Of a stretch of 64,000 nucleotides of DNA, positions 7,730-17,271 are shown piece by piece. How positions within the stretch are numbered: position 1 is the stretch's first letter; the number at the start of each line of letters is the position of its first letter. The notes beneath the pieces were generated by a model. The model searched no databases and was not told where the DNA came from. It saw nothing but the letters and a program-made list of their open reading frames with translations. The stretch covers positions 1 through 64,000 of the forward strand of contig JAHRFE010000007.1 in assembly GCA_019084245.1 (NCBI GenBank). The letters run 5' to 3'. The position numbers were made by a program, and so were the translations under genes. This DNA comes from Hoeflea sp. (GTDB lineage Bacteria > Pseudomonadota > Alphaproteobacteria > Rhizobiales > Rhizobiaceae).

Positions 7730-10420
7730 TTACGCAGCCAGGTCGCGCAGCACGGTCTGCAGAATGCCGCCATTGTTGAGATATTCGAGCTCGTCAAGCG
7801 TATCGACACGGCACAGGATCGGCACATCCTTGACCGAACCGTCGGCGAAGGTGATGTGGGCGATCTTCTTCTCGCGCGGCTGCAGATTGGCCAGATCGTC
7901 GATCGTGACCATCTCGTCGCCCTTCAGGCCGAGGCTTTCCCAGGTGGTGCCGTCCTCGAAGACGAAGGGGATGACGCCCATGCCGACCAGGTTGGAGCGG
8001 TGGATGCGCTCGTAGGACTCGGCGATGACGGCGCGGACGCCAAGCAGGTTGGTGCCCTTGGCGGCCCAGTCGCGCGACGAGCCGTTGCCGTATTCGCCAC
8101 CGGCGAAGATCACCAGCGGCACGCCTTCGGCCTTGTACTGCATGGCGGCGTCGAAGATCGAGACCTCCTCGCGCGACGGATAGTGGAAGGTGTAGCCGCC
8201 TTCGCGTCCGTTCGGCCCCAGCATGTAGTTGCGCAGCCGGATATTGGCGAAGGTGCCGCGCATCATCACTTCGTGGTTGCCGCGGCGTGTGCCGTACTGG
8301 TTGAAGTCGGCAACGCCGACGCCATGATCCATCAGGTAGCTGCCCGCAGGCGACTGCGCCTTGATCGATCCGGCCGGCGAGATGTGGTCGGTGGTGATCT
8401 TGTCGCCGAACAGGCCCAGCACGCGGGCGCCCTTGATGTCGGAAATGCCTGCGCCGGACTTGCCCATGCCTTCGAAATAGGGCGGGTTCTGCACATAGGT
8501 CGACTTGTCGTCCCAGGCATAGGTCTGGCTTTCCGGCGCTTCGACCGCCTGCCAGTTCTCGTCGCCCTTGAACACGTCGGCATATTTGGCCGCGTAGAGT
8601 TCGCGGGTGACATATTTCATGATGAATTCCTGGATCTCCTGGCTGGAGGGCCAGATGTCCTTGAGGAACACCGGATTTCCGTCCTGGTCCTCGCCGATCG
8701 GCTCGGAGGTCAGGTCCTTCTGCACCGAGCCGGCCAGCGCATAGGCCACCACCAGCGGCGGCGAAGCCAGGTAGTTGGCCTGGACGTCCGGCGAGATGCG
8801 GCCTTCGAAGTTGCGGTTGCCGGACAGAACGCCGGCGGCGATCAGGCCCTTGTCGTTGATGGTCTTCGACACCGGCGCGGGCAGCGGGCCGGAATTGCCG
8901 ATGCAGGTGGTGCAGCCGAAGCCGACCAGGTTGAAGCCGAGCTTGTCGAGATCGTCCTGCAGGCCGGATTTCGACAGATATTCCGCCACCACCTGGCTGC
9001 CGGGGGCGAGCGAGGTCTTGACCCAGGGCTTGGTCTTGAGGCCGCGGGCGACCGCGTTGCGGGCCAGGAGGCCGGCGCCGATCAGCACGCTCGGGTTCGA
9101 GGTGTTGGTGCAGGAGGTGATGGCCGCGATCGCCACGTCGCCATGGCCGAGATCATAGTCCTCGCCCTCGACCGCGTAGCGGGTGGTGAGCTGGCCGGGC
9201 TTCTTGTACTCGTCCTCGAGTGACTTGGCGAAGCCCGCGGCGATGCCTTCGAGCGCAATGCGGCCCTCGGGACGCTTCGGGCCGGCCATCGACGGCACGA
9301 CGGTGGAGAGATCGAGGTCGAGCGTGTCGGTGAACACCGGATCGGCGGCGCCGGAATCGCGCCACATTCCTTGCGCCTTGGAATAGGCCTCGACCAGCTT
9401 GATGCGGCTCTCCTCGCGGCCCGACATGGTGAGATACTTGAGGGTCTCGCCGTCGACGGGGAAGAAGCCGCAGGTCGCGCCATATTCGGGGCCCATGTTG
9501 CCGATGGTGGCGCGGTCGGCCAGCGTCATCGAATCGAGGCCGGGGCCGTAGAACTCGACGAATTTGGCGACAACACCCTTCTTGCGCAGCATCTGCACCA
9601 CGGTCAGCACCAGGTCGGTGGCGGTAACGCCTTCCTTGAGCGCGCCGGTCAGGCGGAAACCGATAACTTCGGGCAGCAGCATGGAGATCGGCTGGCCGAG
9701 CATGGCCGCTTCCGCCTCGATGCCGCCGACGCCCCAGCCCAGAACGCCCAGGCCGTTGATCATGGTCGTGTGGCTGTCGGTGCCGACGCAGGTGTCAGGG
9801 TAAGCGGTGACTTCGCCGTTTTCTTCCTTGGTCCAGACGGTCTGGCCCAGATATTCGAGGTTGACCTGGTGGCAGATGCCGGTGCCGGGGGGCACGACGC
9901 GGAAATTCTTGAACGCCTGCTGGCCCCATTTCAGGAAGCGGTAGCGCTCGCCGTTGCGTTCGTATTCGTGCTCGACATTGCGCGCCAGCGCGGTGGCGGT
10001 GCCGAATTCATCGACGATGACCGAGTGGTCGATGACCAGGTCGACCGGCACCAGCGGGTTGATCTTCTGCGGGTCGCCGCCGAGCGCCACCATGGCGTCG
10101 CGCATGGCGGCAAGGTCGACCACGGCGGGAACGCCGGTGAAATCCTGCATCAGCACGCGCGCCGGACGGTAGGCGATCTCGGCTTCGGCCTTGCCCTTGT
10201 TGGTGAGCCAGGCGACGATCGAGAGGATGTCGTCCTTCTTGACGGTCCGGCCGTCCTCGTTGCGCAGCAGGTTTTCGAGAATCACCTTCATCGAGAAGGG
10301 AAGCGTCGAGACGCCGGTCAGACCGTTCTTCTCGGCCTCTACCAGGCTGTAATAGACATAGTCGGTGTCCTCCACTTTGAGGACGGAACGGCAATTGAAG
10401 CTGTCGAGTGAATTGGCCAC
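7730..10420 (-). CDS. acnA: Aconitate hydratase AcnA
   Basis: An 896-residue aconitase A, the normal length. It interconverts citrate and isocitrate through a [4Fe-4S] cluster. The three cluster cysteines are in [10 protein letters not shown] (about residue 437) and [12 protein letters not shown] (about 503 and 506). The N-terminal SLDSFNCRS is typical of rhizobial AcnA. The start is set at GTG 10420; a TTG two codons upstream (10426) is also possible and neither has a strong ribosome binding site. Divergent from ccmA across about 290 bp, and followed by a strong terminator. Confidence 0.95.
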   Translation of the reverse strand: MANSLDSFNCRSVLKVEDTDYVYYSLVEAEKNGLTGVSTLPFSMKVILENLLRNEDGRTVKKDDILSIVAWLTNKGKAEAEIAYRPARVLMQDFTGVPAVVDLAAMRDAMVALGGDPQKINPLVPVDLVIDHSVIVDEFGTATALARNVEHEYERNGERYRFLKWGQQAFKNFRVVPPGTGICHQVNLEYLGQTVWTKEENGEVTAYPDTCVGTDSHTTMINGLGVLGWGVGGIEAEAAMLGQPISMLLPEVIGFRLTGALKEGVTATDLVLTVVQMLRKKGVVAKFVEFYGPGLDSMTLADRATIGNMGPEYGATCGFFPVDGETLKYLTMSGREESRIKLVEAYSKAQGMWRDSGAADPVFTDTLDLDLSTVVPSMAGPKRPEGRIALEGIAAGFAKSLEDEYKKPGQLTTRYAVEGEDYDLGHGDVAIAAITSCTNTSNPSVLIGAGLLARNAVARGLKTKPWVKTSLAPGSQVVAEYLSKSGLQDDLDKLGFNLVGFGCTTCIGNSGPLPAPVSKTINDKGLIAAGVLSGNRNFEGRISPDVQANYLASPPLVVAYALAGSVQKDLTSEPIGEDQDGNPVFLKDIWPSSQEIQEFIMKYVTRELYAAKYADVFKGDENWQAVEAPESQTYAWDDKSTYVQNPPYFEGMGKSGAGISDIKGARVLGLFGDKITTDHISPAGSIKAQSPAGSYLMDHGVGVADFNQYGTRRGNHEVMMRGTFANIRLRNYMLGPNGREGGYTFHYPSREEVSIFDAAMQYKAEGVPLVIFAGGEYGNGSSRDWAAKGTNLLGVRAVIAESYERIHRSNLVGMGVIPFVFEDGTTWESLGLKGDEMVTIDDLANLQPREKKIAHITFADGSVKDVPILCRVDTLDELEYLNNGGILQTVLRDLAA

Positions 10421-10707
10421 AGGCAACCCGCTTTCATCAGTTCGGCCGAGGTTTCAAGGCGAACACCTTACACGCTCAAGCGTGGAGAAGGATGCGGGTA
10501 CGGTCATTTCCGCTGTCCGCCCGTGACGCTGAGGGCGTCATGTTCGGCGCTTTAAGGAATTCACGCCGACCGCTGGCGTGGTTGCGGGGGTTATAGATAA
10601 TTTCGTAAGAACGTGCCAGATCAACCATTGGCTCATTGTTACTTTTTTTGGGCGGCAGGTTTTTGACCGAACCGCCGCCATCGACGGCGCGACGAAGCGG
10701 GGACCGA

Positions 10708-11358
10708 ATGCAGGCGGTAGCCACAAAACTCACGGGACGGCGCGGCGACAGCGTGCTGTTCGAGGATGTCTCCTTTGCGCTCGGCCGCGGCCAGGCGCTG
10801 GTCGTCACCGGTCCCAACGGCGCGGGCAAATCCACGCTGCTCAGAATGCTGGCAGGATTGCTGCCGGCTGATTCGGGCTCCTTCGCGCTGACCGGCGATG
10901 ACGGAGCGGCGCTGCCGGTAGCCGAATTTGCCCATTATCTCGGTCATCGCAACGCCATGAAGCGCGAGCTCAGGGTTTCGGAAAATCTCGGCTTCTGGAA
11001 AAGTTTCCAGAGATCCGAGGCGGCCGAAGGCCTGTCGATCAATGCGGCGATCGAGGCCGTGGAGCTCAGCGGCGTGGCGCATCTGCCCTTCGGCTATCTC
11101 TCGGCCGGGCAGCAGCGGCGAATTGCACTGGCGCGGCTGCTGGTCGCATCCCGGCCCTTGTGGCTGCTCGATGAACCGACCGCAGCACTCGACAAGCGCT
11201 CCGACCAGCTGTTCGCCGATCTCGTCCGGGCTCATCTGGCGCAGGGCGGGATGGCGATTGCCGCCACGCACCAGCCGCTGGGGCTCGACGACATCGTCTC
11301 GCTGGAACTTTCGGGCAACCACCGGGCAGCGTCCGCATCCGGGGAGTCCTGGTCATGA
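10708..11358 (+). CDS. ccmA: Heme exporter ATP-binding protein CcmA
   Basis: A 216-residue ABC ATPase for cytochrome c maturation. Walker A is GPNGAGKS, the signature is LSAGQQRRIALARLL, and Walker B is LWLLDEPTAALD; LSAGQ in place of LSGGQ is usual in CcmA. It powers release of heme-loaded CcmE from the CcmCD complex, together with CcmB. The Met at 10708 gives the family length, with GCGGGGA upstream. It is the first gene of ccmABCDG and overlaps ccmB by 4 bp. Confidence 0.95.
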   Translation: MQAVATKLTGRRGDSVLFEDVSFALGRGQALVVTGPNGAGKSTLLRMLAGLLPADSGSFALTGDDGAALPVAEFAHYLGHRNAMKRELRVSENLGFWKSFQRSEAAEGLSINAAIEAVELSGVAHLPFGYLSAGQQRRIALARLLVASRPLWLLDEPTAALDKRSDQLFADLVRAHLAQGGMAIAATHQPLGLDDIVSLELSGNHRAASASGESWS

Positions 11359-12017
11359 TGGCGCTTTTGAAGCGCGACCTGGCGATTGCCACCCGTTCGG
11401 GCGGGGCGGCGATGCTGGGCGTGCTGTTCTTTCTGGCCGTCGTGGCGGTCATTCCCTTCGGCATCGGGCCCGATCTCAACCTGCTCGCGCGGATCGGCCC
11501 GGCCATCCTTTGGATCGGTGCGCTGCTTGCCTCGCTGCTCGGCCTCGACCGGCTGTTCCAGGCCGACCGCGAGGACGGCTCGCTCGACATGCTGGTGATG
11601 CAGGACTGGTTCGCGCTGGTTGCCACCGTGTTCGTCAAGAGCCTCGCCCATTGGCTCGCCACCGGCTTGCCGCTGGTGCTGGCCGCGCCGCTTCTGGGGC
11701 TCTTGATGAACATGAGCGCGCTGTCCACCGGCGCCGTGATGCTGACGCTGCTCGCCGGCACGCCGGCGATTTCCTTCATCGGCGCGGTGGGGGCCGCCAT
11801 CGCCGTGGCGCTGCCGCGCGGCGGACTGCTGGTGTCGATCCTGGTACTGCCCTTGGCGATCCCGATCCTAATCTTCGGGGTCAGCGCCTCTTATGCTGCG
11901 GTCACCGATCCCGATCCATTCTGGCCACCGTTCATGATCCTCTCGGCGATCGCGCTGTTTTTTGCAGCCCTTGGCCCGGTCGCAGCCGCCGCAGCCCTCA
12001 GGGGAGCGTCCGATTGA
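11355..12017 (+). CDS. ccmB: Heme exporter permease CcmB
   Basis: A 220-residue protein with six hydrophobic segments, the membrane partner of CcmA. The N-terminal LKRDLAIATRSGG and central PFGIGPDLNLLARIGPAILW are family hallmarks. Its start overlaps the ccmA stop (ATGATG; either Met is possible). The next gene follows after 71 bp. Confidence 0.95.
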   Translation: MMALLKRDLAIATRSGGAAMLGVLFFLAVVAVIPFGIGPDLNLLARIGPAILWIGALLASLLGLDRLFQADREDGSLDMLVMQDWFALVATVFVKSLAHWLATGLPLVLAAPLLGLLMNMSALSTGAVMLTLLAGTPAISFIGAVGAAIAVALPRGGLLVSILVLPLAIPILIFGVSASYAAVTDPDPFWPPFMILSAIALFFAALGPVAAAAALRGASD

Positions 12018-12088
12018 CACATCGGTTCCATGCCCCACATTTGATCTGGCGCATTGAAACCGGCTGCATCAGGCATTAGAAAAAAACC

Positions 12089-12859
12089 ATGAGTGACACC
12101 ACAGCATCCCAGGGCTGGTTTACCAGCCTCGCCAATCCGACCCGGTTTCTCGCCCTGTCCGGGCGGGTGCTGCCATATCTTGCGGCGGCTGCGGTGATCA
12201 CATCGCTGATCGGCCTCTACATGTCCTTCGCGGCGCCCGAGGATTACCAGCAGGGCATCACGGTCAGGATCATGTTCATCCATGTGCCGGCGGCTTGGCT
12301 CGCCATGATGTGCTATTCGGTGATGGCGGTCGCCTCCATCGGGACACTGGTGTGGCGGCACCCGCTGGCTGATGTCGCGGCCAAGTCGGCGCTTCCGATC
12401 GGTGCCGCCTTCACCTTCCTGTCGCTGCTGACGGGCTCGCTCTGGGGCCGGCCGATGTGGGGCACATGGTGGGTGTGGGACGCGCGGCTGACGTCGGTGT
12501 TCGTGCTCTTGCTGATGTATCTCGGGCTGATGGCGCTGCACAAGGCGATGGATGATCCGGCCCGCGCCGCCCGACCCGCCGCGGTGCTGACGCTGGTCGG
12601 CTTCATCAACATCCCGATCATCAAGTTCTCGGTCGACTGGTGGAACACGCTGCACCAGCCGGCCAGCGTGATCCGCCTCGACGGTCCGACGATTCATCCG
12701 TCGATGCTCTATCCGCTGCTGGTCATGGCGATCGCCTATACGCTGATCTTCTTCACGCTGCATTTCATGGCGATGCGCAACGAGATCTATCGGCGGCGGG
12801 TGAGCGCGATGCGGCGTCAGGCGGCACAATCGATCGGCGGCGGGGAGATGCGGCCATGA
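12089..12859 (+). CDS. ccmC: Heme lyase / export protein CcmC
   Basis: A 256-residue six-helix protein of the heme-handling family. The tryptophan-rich periplasmic motif is present as WGTWWVWDARLTS (about residues 125-137), and conserved histidines flank it (FIHVPAAW and WNTLHQ). It presents heme to CcmE at the outer face of the inner membrane. Length and motif are normal. It overlaps ccmD by 4 bp. Confidence 0.95.
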   Translation: MSDTTASQGWFTSLANPTRFLALSGRVLPYLAAAAVITSLIGLYMSFAAPEDYQQGITVRIMFIHVPAAWLAMMCYSVMAVASIGTLVWRHPLADVAAKSALPIGAAFTFLSLLTGSLWGRPMWGTWWVWDARLTSVFVLLLMYLGLMALHKAMDDPARAARPAAVLTLVGFINIPIIKFSVDWWNTLHQPASVIRLDGPTIHPSMLYPLLVMAIAYTLIFFTLHFMAMRNEIYRRRVSAMRRQAAQSIGGGEMRP

Positions 12860-13029
12860 TGAGCCACGAAGCCTTCGTCTTTCTCTCCTATGCGGCCACT
12901 GCCGTCACGCTCATCGGCCTGCTGGTGCTGACGCTCGCTGACGGGCGCGCCCGCAAGCGCGAGCTGGCCGAGCTTGAGGCGCAAGGGGTGCGGCGGCGCT
13001 CGCAAGGCTCAGGCGGGCCGCGCTCATGA
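12856..13029 (+). CDS. ccmD: Heme exporter protein CcmD (small)
   Basis: A 57-residue single-pass membrane protein: SHEAFVFLSYAATAVTLIGLLVL, then a basic cytoplasmic tail (RARKREL). This is the classic CcmD layout. It helps release holo-CcmE from CcmC. It starts inside the end of ccmC (ATGATG) and overlaps ccmG by 4 bp, so the operon is tightly coupled. Confidence 0.9.
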   Translation: MMSHEAFVFLSYAATAVTLIGLLVLTLADGRARKRELAELEAQGVRRRSQGSGGPRS

Positions 13030-13634
13030 GTGCACCCAGGGACGAGGGTGCGCCACAGCCTGCCAGCCGCCGTCGGCTCATGATCGCATTCCTGCCGCTG
13101 GTGCTGTTCATCGCGCTGTCTGGCGTGTTTCTCTATCAGCTCGGCTCGGGCAAGAACGCCAGTGAAATCCCCTCGGTGCTGATCGGCTCGAAGGCCCCGT
13201 CGCTCGACCTCGCCCCGCTCGAGGGACTGGTCGAGAATGGCCAGGCCGTGCCGGCGCTGACCGACGCTGCAATTGCGGGCAAGTTGTCGCTGGTCAATGT
13301 CTGGGCCTCCTGGTGCGTGCCCTGCCGGCAGGAGCACCCGATCCTGCTCGAGCTCGCCCGCGACCCGCGGGTCACCCTGGTCGGCATCAACTACAAGGAC
13401 AAGACCGAGAACGCGCTGAAATTCCTCGATGAACTCGGCAATCCCTTCACTGCTGTCGGTATCGATCCGAATGGCAAGGCGGCGATCGACTGGGGCGTCT
13501 ACGGCGTGCCCGAAACCTATCTGGTGGCGCCCGACGGCGAGATCCTGTTCAAGCAGATCGGCCCGTTCACCGTGGACGCCCTGCGCGACAAGCTGCTGCC
13601 GGCCATTGAAAAGGCGGTTTCGCCCCCGGCCTGA
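13026..13634 (+). CDS. ccmG: Thiol:disulfide interchange protein CcmG/DsbE
   Basis: A 202-residue membrane-anchored thioredoxin. One helix (about 19-38) is followed by a periplasmic TlpA/DsbE domain with the redox motif WCVPC (Cys97 and Cys100) and the acidic GIDPNGKAAIDWGVYGVPETY segment with cis-Pro. It reduces the CXXCH thiols of apocytochrome c before heme attachment. Last gene of the ccmABCDG run; ccmE, ccmF and ccmH are not nearby, so they lie elsewhere. Confidence 0.95.
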   Translation: MSAPRDEGAPQPASRRRLMIAFLPLVLFIALSGVFLYQLGSGKNASEIPSVLIGSKAPSLDLAPLEGLVENGQAVPALTDAAIAGKLSLVNVWASWCVPCRQEHPILLELARDPRVTLVGINYKDKTENALKFLDELGNPFTAVGIDPNGKAAIDWGVYGVPETYLVAPDGEILFKQIGPFTVDALRDKLLPAIEKAVSPPA

Positions 13635-13701
13635 GCGCGTTTTGCGGGCTCGGCCGCAACCGCATCTCGCCCTCAGCCCATCCCGGCCCTATAATCCGTG
13701 C

Positions 13702-14229
13702 ATGAGCACACCCAAGCAGTTCGACCGCCAGGTTCCCGCCGGCGACAGCCATGAGCGCGATGTCTGCCGCACCTGCGGCTTCGTCAATTACCAGAACCCG
13801 CGCATCGTCGTGGGCTCCGTCGTCCGGCACGAAGGCAAGGTGCTCCTGTGCCGCCGGGCGATTGAGCCCCGCCGCGGCTTCTGGACCGTGCCCGCCGGCT
13901 ATCTCGAACTCAACGAAACGCCGGAAGACGGCGCCCGGCGCGAGGCGCGCGAGGAGGCTCTGGCCCAGCTCAGGCTCGGCGAGTTGCTCGCGGTCTATTC
14001 GGTGCCGCACCTGAGCCAGGTGCAGCTGATCTGGCGCGCCGAACTCATGGACCCGGGTGCGGGCAAGGCCTTGTTCGGGGTCGGCGAGGAAAGCCTCGAG
14101 GTCGCGCTGTTCGACTGGGACAATCTGCCAACCGACGAGATCGCCTTCCCGACGGTGCACTGGATGCTGGCGCATGAGCGCGAGGTGATGGACAAGGGGT
14201 ATTCCGGGCCGTTCGGGAATGTGGGGTGA
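13702..14229 (+). CDS. NUDIX hydrolase with N-terminal zinc-ribbon-like motif
   Basis: A 175-residue NUDIX enzyme. The Nudix box runs from about 66 to 86 (GYLELNETPEDGARR, then EAREEA) with all catalytic glutamates. It is preceded by a short CRTCG knuckle (Cys22, Cys25) and NYQNPRIVVGSVV, as in NUDIX proteins with a zinc-ribbon start. Substrate is probably a nucleoside diphosphate derivative but cannot be told from sequence. The start at 13702 fits the family. Confidence 0.88.
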   Translation: MSTPKQFDRQVPAGDSHERDVCRTCGFVNYQNPRIVVGSVVRHEGKVLLCRRAIEPRRGFWTVPAGYLELNETPEDGARREAREEALAQLRLGELLAVYSVPHLSQVQLIWRAELMDPGAGKALFGVGEESLEVALFDWDNLPTDEIAFPTVHWMLAHEREVMDKGYSGPFGNVG

Positions 14230-14300
14230 GACACCCAATGCCCCGACGGCTTGCTTTGAGCCAACGCTTTCCGTGCGGCAAATTCGGCAGGCATCATTAA

Positions 14301-15347
14301 TCAGCGTGGTCTCTTGGGAAGCCCTTTGGCTTCTCTGGCCAATGCGGCAATCTGTTCATCGGCCTCCTGCTGACGTTCAAGCTTCCGCTGTGCATCGAAT
14401 TTGTCATAGTGATCTTCGGCGCGCCTCCTTGCATCCGAAGCACCGACTTGTCCGCCAGTGCGCAGAACTGTTCGTCCCAACTGCAGCAATTGCCGATCGA
14501 GAAGATTCTGTGCATCTTGCATGACCACAAGCCTGCCCAGATCGAGCTGGTCTTCAAAAATGTCGAGCAGTATGCTGGTGAGCCTGTTGAGCTCCTTGAT
14601 TTCTCCTTCGGCCAGGTAGTTTTTTGAAACAGCAACATCCGCCTTCCGGATGTTGTCCTTAGGCCAGGTCTGCAGTCCCATATTCGCTGCATTGCTGTCA
14701 GCTCTCGACGCGACGATTTCCGCAGGTGTGTGGGAGGTGACGGCATAGACAAGCTTGGCTTGCGTCTTTTGGAAAAACTCCCGCGCCACTTCGGCGTTGC
14801 CGTCATAATCCTGGCACATGGCGCAGATCTGGCGCAACTCGCGGTAAATATTGGCCTCATCTGAGCGAATGTCACGAATGATCTCGCGAAGTTCGGCAAT
14901 CCTGTCGGCATTGTCCGGTTGCTTGAGCCGAGGAGAATCGACGACGAATCCCTTCCTGGCGAACTGGACCAAGATCCCCGTGGCCCAGCGGCGGAAGAGC
15001 GTAGCCTGCGTGGAGGAAACGCGATAACCGACGGATATCACCATATCGAGATTGTAGTGCTCGATCTGCCGCTGGACATGACGAGAACCTTCTTGCCGAA
15101 CTTGTGCAATTTTTGCACTCGTTGGGCCGGGTTCCAGTTCGCCCTCGGCATAGACATTCGCGATGTGCTTGGTGATGACGGATCTATCAACACCAAACAG
15201 CGCCCCGATCTGCGCCTGCGTCATCCAGAGCGTATCGCCCTCGTACCGGATATCGAGCCTCAACCCCCTGTCCGTGCCATACACCAGAAACAGGTCCCCG
15301 GTCTCGGCGTCCTCGCTCACTTGGACGGGCCCATTGTCGTCACTCAT
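14301..15347 (-). CDS. RhuM family virulence-associated protein
   Basis: A 348-residue protein of the RhuM family. Typical segments are DTLWMTQAQIGALFGVDRSVITKHI (an HTH-like DNA-binding start), HYNLDMVISVGYRVSS and FRRWATGIL. RhuM was named from a Salmonella pathogenicity island and family members are common in islands; molecular function is unknown. Its start overlaps the end of a small upstream gene by 4 bp, so it is the last gene of a minus-strand run beginning with higB. Confidence 0.85.
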   Translation of the reverse strand: MSDDNGPVQVSEDAETGDLFLVYGTDRGLRLDIRYEGDTLWMTQAQIGALFGVDRSVITKHIANVYAEGELEPGPTSAKIAQVRQEGSRHVQRQIEHYNLDMVISVGYRVSSTQATLFRRWATGILVQFARKGFVVDSPRLKQPDNADRIAELREIIRDIRSDEANIYRELRQICAMCQDYDGNAEVAREFFQKTQAKLVYAVTSHTPAEIVASRADSNAANMGLQTWPKDNIRKADVAVSKNYLAEGEIKELNRLTSILLDIFEDQLDLGRLVVMQDAQNLLDRQLLQLGRTVLRTGGQVGASDARRRAEDHYDKFDAQRKLERQQEADEQIAALAREAKGLPKRPR

Positions 15348-15553
15348 GAAAGATCCAGTTCTGTTCCAATGGAGAACATTATAGCAACATCAAGTTGCTT
15401 TGCCATCCTTGCAAAGGCGCTATGGGTGCTCGATGCAGTGTCGGCGAGAAGACCCACGAAATCCAACTGCGCGTCTGGGTCAATCTCCCGATGGTCGCCC
15501 ATGCGCGCGTGGAGATGATGAAGAGCTAATTTGGCGGTTTGGGGCTCCGGCAA
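15344..15553 (-). CDS. Small hypothetical protein upstream of RhuM
   Basis: An open frame of 69 codons from a TTG (15553), or 52 from ATG at 15502. Its stop overlaps the RhuM start (ATGA), which suggests translational coupling. The product is weakly acidic, with no signal peptide or membrane segment and no family I recognise. There is no strong ribosome binding site for either start, so it could also be a decayed or chance frame. Confidence 0.4.
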   Translation of the reverse strand: MPEPQTAKLALHHLHARMGDHREIDPDAQLDFVGLLADTASSTHSAFARMAKQLDVAIMFSIGTELDLS

Positions 15554-15583
15554 GAGCCCGCGCGTGGATCGTCGCCGCGCCCC

Positions 15584-15895
15584 TCAGGCGACCTTCAATG
15601 TTGGAATGCTGGAGACGTCGACCTCGCGCACGGCATGCCAGGCATCATGGGCCGCCTGCATGCGGACCCAGAGCAGCGGGCCGTTTCCAAACAGCTTGCC
15701 GAGCCTGACTGCGACGCCGGCGCTCACCGGCCTGTCCTCCCGCAGGATTTCATAAAGATGTTGCCGCGAGATGCCCAGCAGGCTGGCGATTTCCGTCTTC
15801 GGCTTTCCCACCGCCGGAAGAATGTCCTCGCGCAGCAGCGCGCCGGGATGAGTGGGGCAGCGATCGGGATTGCGTTGTGCTGTGAATGAACTCAT
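15584..15895 (-). CDS. higA: HigA family antitoxin (XRE-type HTH)
   Basis: A 103-residue HigA/VapI-like antitoxin. THPGALLREDILP starts the HTH_3 domain, and SLLGISRQHLYEILRED is its recognition helix. It neutralises HigB and represses the promoter. It lies 9 bp after the toxin stop, in the toxin-first order typical of higBA. Confidence 0.9.
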   Translation of the reverse strand: MSSFTAQRNPDRCPTHPGALLREDILPAVGKPKTEIASLLGISRQHLYEILREDRPVSAGVAVRLGKLFGNGPLLWVRMQAAHDAWHAVREVDVSSIPTLKVA

Positions 15896-15904
15896 CTGCC
15901 ACTC

Positions 15905-16180
15905 CTAATGGTACTGCTCAAAGTCAACATTGTGGACGTTGCCGTTCTCGAACTCGAATGTGATGCACCAGGGACCGTTGACGTGAACGGTGAATCTCGT
16001 GGGTTTGTGTCCCGCAAGTTGGTGGAAATCGAAACCCGGCAGGTTCAGGTCTTCAGCTTGCGTGGCAGCATCCAGGGCATCGAGCCTCGCCTCGATGCGG
16101 GCATGAAACCGTCGGTCGATCCTGGTCCGCGACCCTTCCCAGAGCTTGGCCAGTTCCTTGCTTCGAAAGCTCTCTATCAT
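15905..16180 (-). CDS. higB: HigB-type toxin (RelE superfamily mRNA interferase)
   Basis: A 91-residue protein of the killer/HigB family in the RelE superfamily, which cleaves mRNA on the ribosome. MIESFRSKELAKLW, LDALDAATQAEDLNLPG, HQLAGHKPTRFTVHVNG and ITFEFENGNVHNVDFEQYH follow the family closely. The Met at 16180 is chosen because it matches the family and because the promoter -10 box lies only a few bases upstream, leaving no room for an earlier start (in-frame Met at 16207). It is first in an operon with higA. Confidence 0.9.
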   Translation of the reverse strand: MIESFRSKELAKLWEGSRTRIDRRFHARIEARLDALDAATQAEDLNLPGFDFHQLAGHKPTRFTVHVNGPWCITFEFENGNVHNVDFEQYH

Positions 16181-16184
16181 GAAA

Positions 16185-16230
16185 ATATGTAACCTTTTAC
16201 GTGACACATGTCAAGTATCAGGTTACATAT
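16185..16230 (-). promoter_or_regulatory. higBA promoter and operator
   Basis: On the minus strand a -35 box TTGACA (plus 16209-16214) and a -10 box TACATA (16186-16191) are separated by 17 bp. A 10-bp inverted repeat, ATATGTAACC (16185-16194) and GGTTACATAT (16221-16230), brackets the promoter and is the likely HigA operator. The -10 box ends only 5 nt before the higB ATG, so the transcript should begin at or very near the start codon. Confidence 0.8.
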
Positions 16231-16353
16231 CTGGCCAGTCCGGGGCGGGTTGGGTAGCCAGTTCACCAGACCTTTCTCGCGACCACACGTGTTGCGCCGG
16301 CTTTCAGCCCCGTCCCGCAAGGACGTATGGCTGATATGGCTGCGCCATCGCCG

Positions 16354-17271
16354 CTATCCAGCCGCCTTCACGGCAAGATCCGCCATCTGCAGGATCGCCT
16401 CGCGCGAGCTGGCAACGGCGATGAAGCGGGCGTTGTGGCAGAATTTTGCGCCTTTGACGCCGCTTGCCTCTTCGAGCGCGGCATCGGTCAGGCCGGCCCA
16501 GGCCGCGGGCAGGTCGGCGCGCTGGTCGAACGTGTCGTCCGAGAGCTTGATGCCATTGAGCGTCCAGTCACGCCCACGCGGCATGACCACGAACAGCATG
16601 TGATCGGCCCCGGCCTTCTCCAGTGCCGAGCGGTAGGGCATGCCCATCGGTAGTTCGAGGATCGGCGACGCGCCAGCGCGCGCGATGGCGTCGAGCACCA
16701 TGCCCTCGGCGCGGCCCTTGGCCGCGAGGTTGCCGATGAAGGCCTCGACAAAGCTCCGGGCGATGGGCAAGGCCTTGAAGAAGGCGTCGTCGTCGGCCGT
16801 TGGCGAGGGGTCGTCGAAGACCGGTTTCAGGCTTTCAAACAGCGCGGGCAGGGTCAGGACCGACAGCAGGCCGGCCACCGACGGCTGCATCGCGCCATTG
16901 TCCAACAGATCGATGGGCAGCACGAAGCTCGTGTCAAAAGCCGAATGGATGTCCTCGATGCCCCGCGCGGGCACGTCAAGCGCCTCAAGATAGGCCCGTC
17001 CGTAATGGGCCCAGATCAAGCCGAAGGAACTCAGCGGCTGGCCATCGTCGCGCAGCGGGCTCGGGCGCTGATGGTGGTCGAAAATCTGGCGGGCCGGATC
17101 ATGGTCTCCGCCGACATCGAAGATGATCCTGTCTGCCGCCGGCGCGAGCCATCGCGGGTCGCGGCTGCGCTTCAGCTCGGCGTGAGGGAACAGGCCCGTA
17201 AGCACGACGGAAGATAGCAATTCATCAGCATGGAAGCCGCCGGAATGGGTGACAAGATGAGTGATGGTCAT
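16354..17271 (-). CDS. MYG1 family protein (DHH-like phosphoesterase fold)
   Basis: A 305-residue MYG1/GAMM1 family protein. HSGGFHADELLSSVVL, DVGGDHDPARQIFDHHQ and the C-terminal GAKFCHNARFIAVASS segment are conserved. Eukaryotic MYG1 acts as a 3'-5' RNA exonuclease; the bacterial activity is not settled. The Met at 17271 is chosen because the conserved TITHLVTHSGG begins there. Convergent with nothing; the nearest upstream gene is a divergent ArsR regulator. Confidence 0.88.
   Translation of the reverse strand: MTITHLVTHSGGFHADELLSSVVLTGLFPHAELKRSRDPRWLAPAADRIIFDVGGDHDPARQIFDHHQRPSPLRDDGQPLSSFGLIWAHYGRAYLEALDVPARGIEDIHSAFDTSFVLPIDLLDNGAMQPSVAGLLSVLTLPALFESLKPVFDDPSPTADDDAFFKALPIARSFVEAFIGNLAAKGRAEGMVLDAIARAGASPILELPMGMPYRSALEKAGADHMLFVVMPRGRDWTLNGIKLSDDTFDQRADLPAAWAGLTDAALEEASGVKGAKFCHNARFIAVASSREAILQMADLAVKAAG

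Noticed and set aside
7628-9223. A 531-codon open frame on the plus strand
   Set aside because: Antisense to acnA, no domain.
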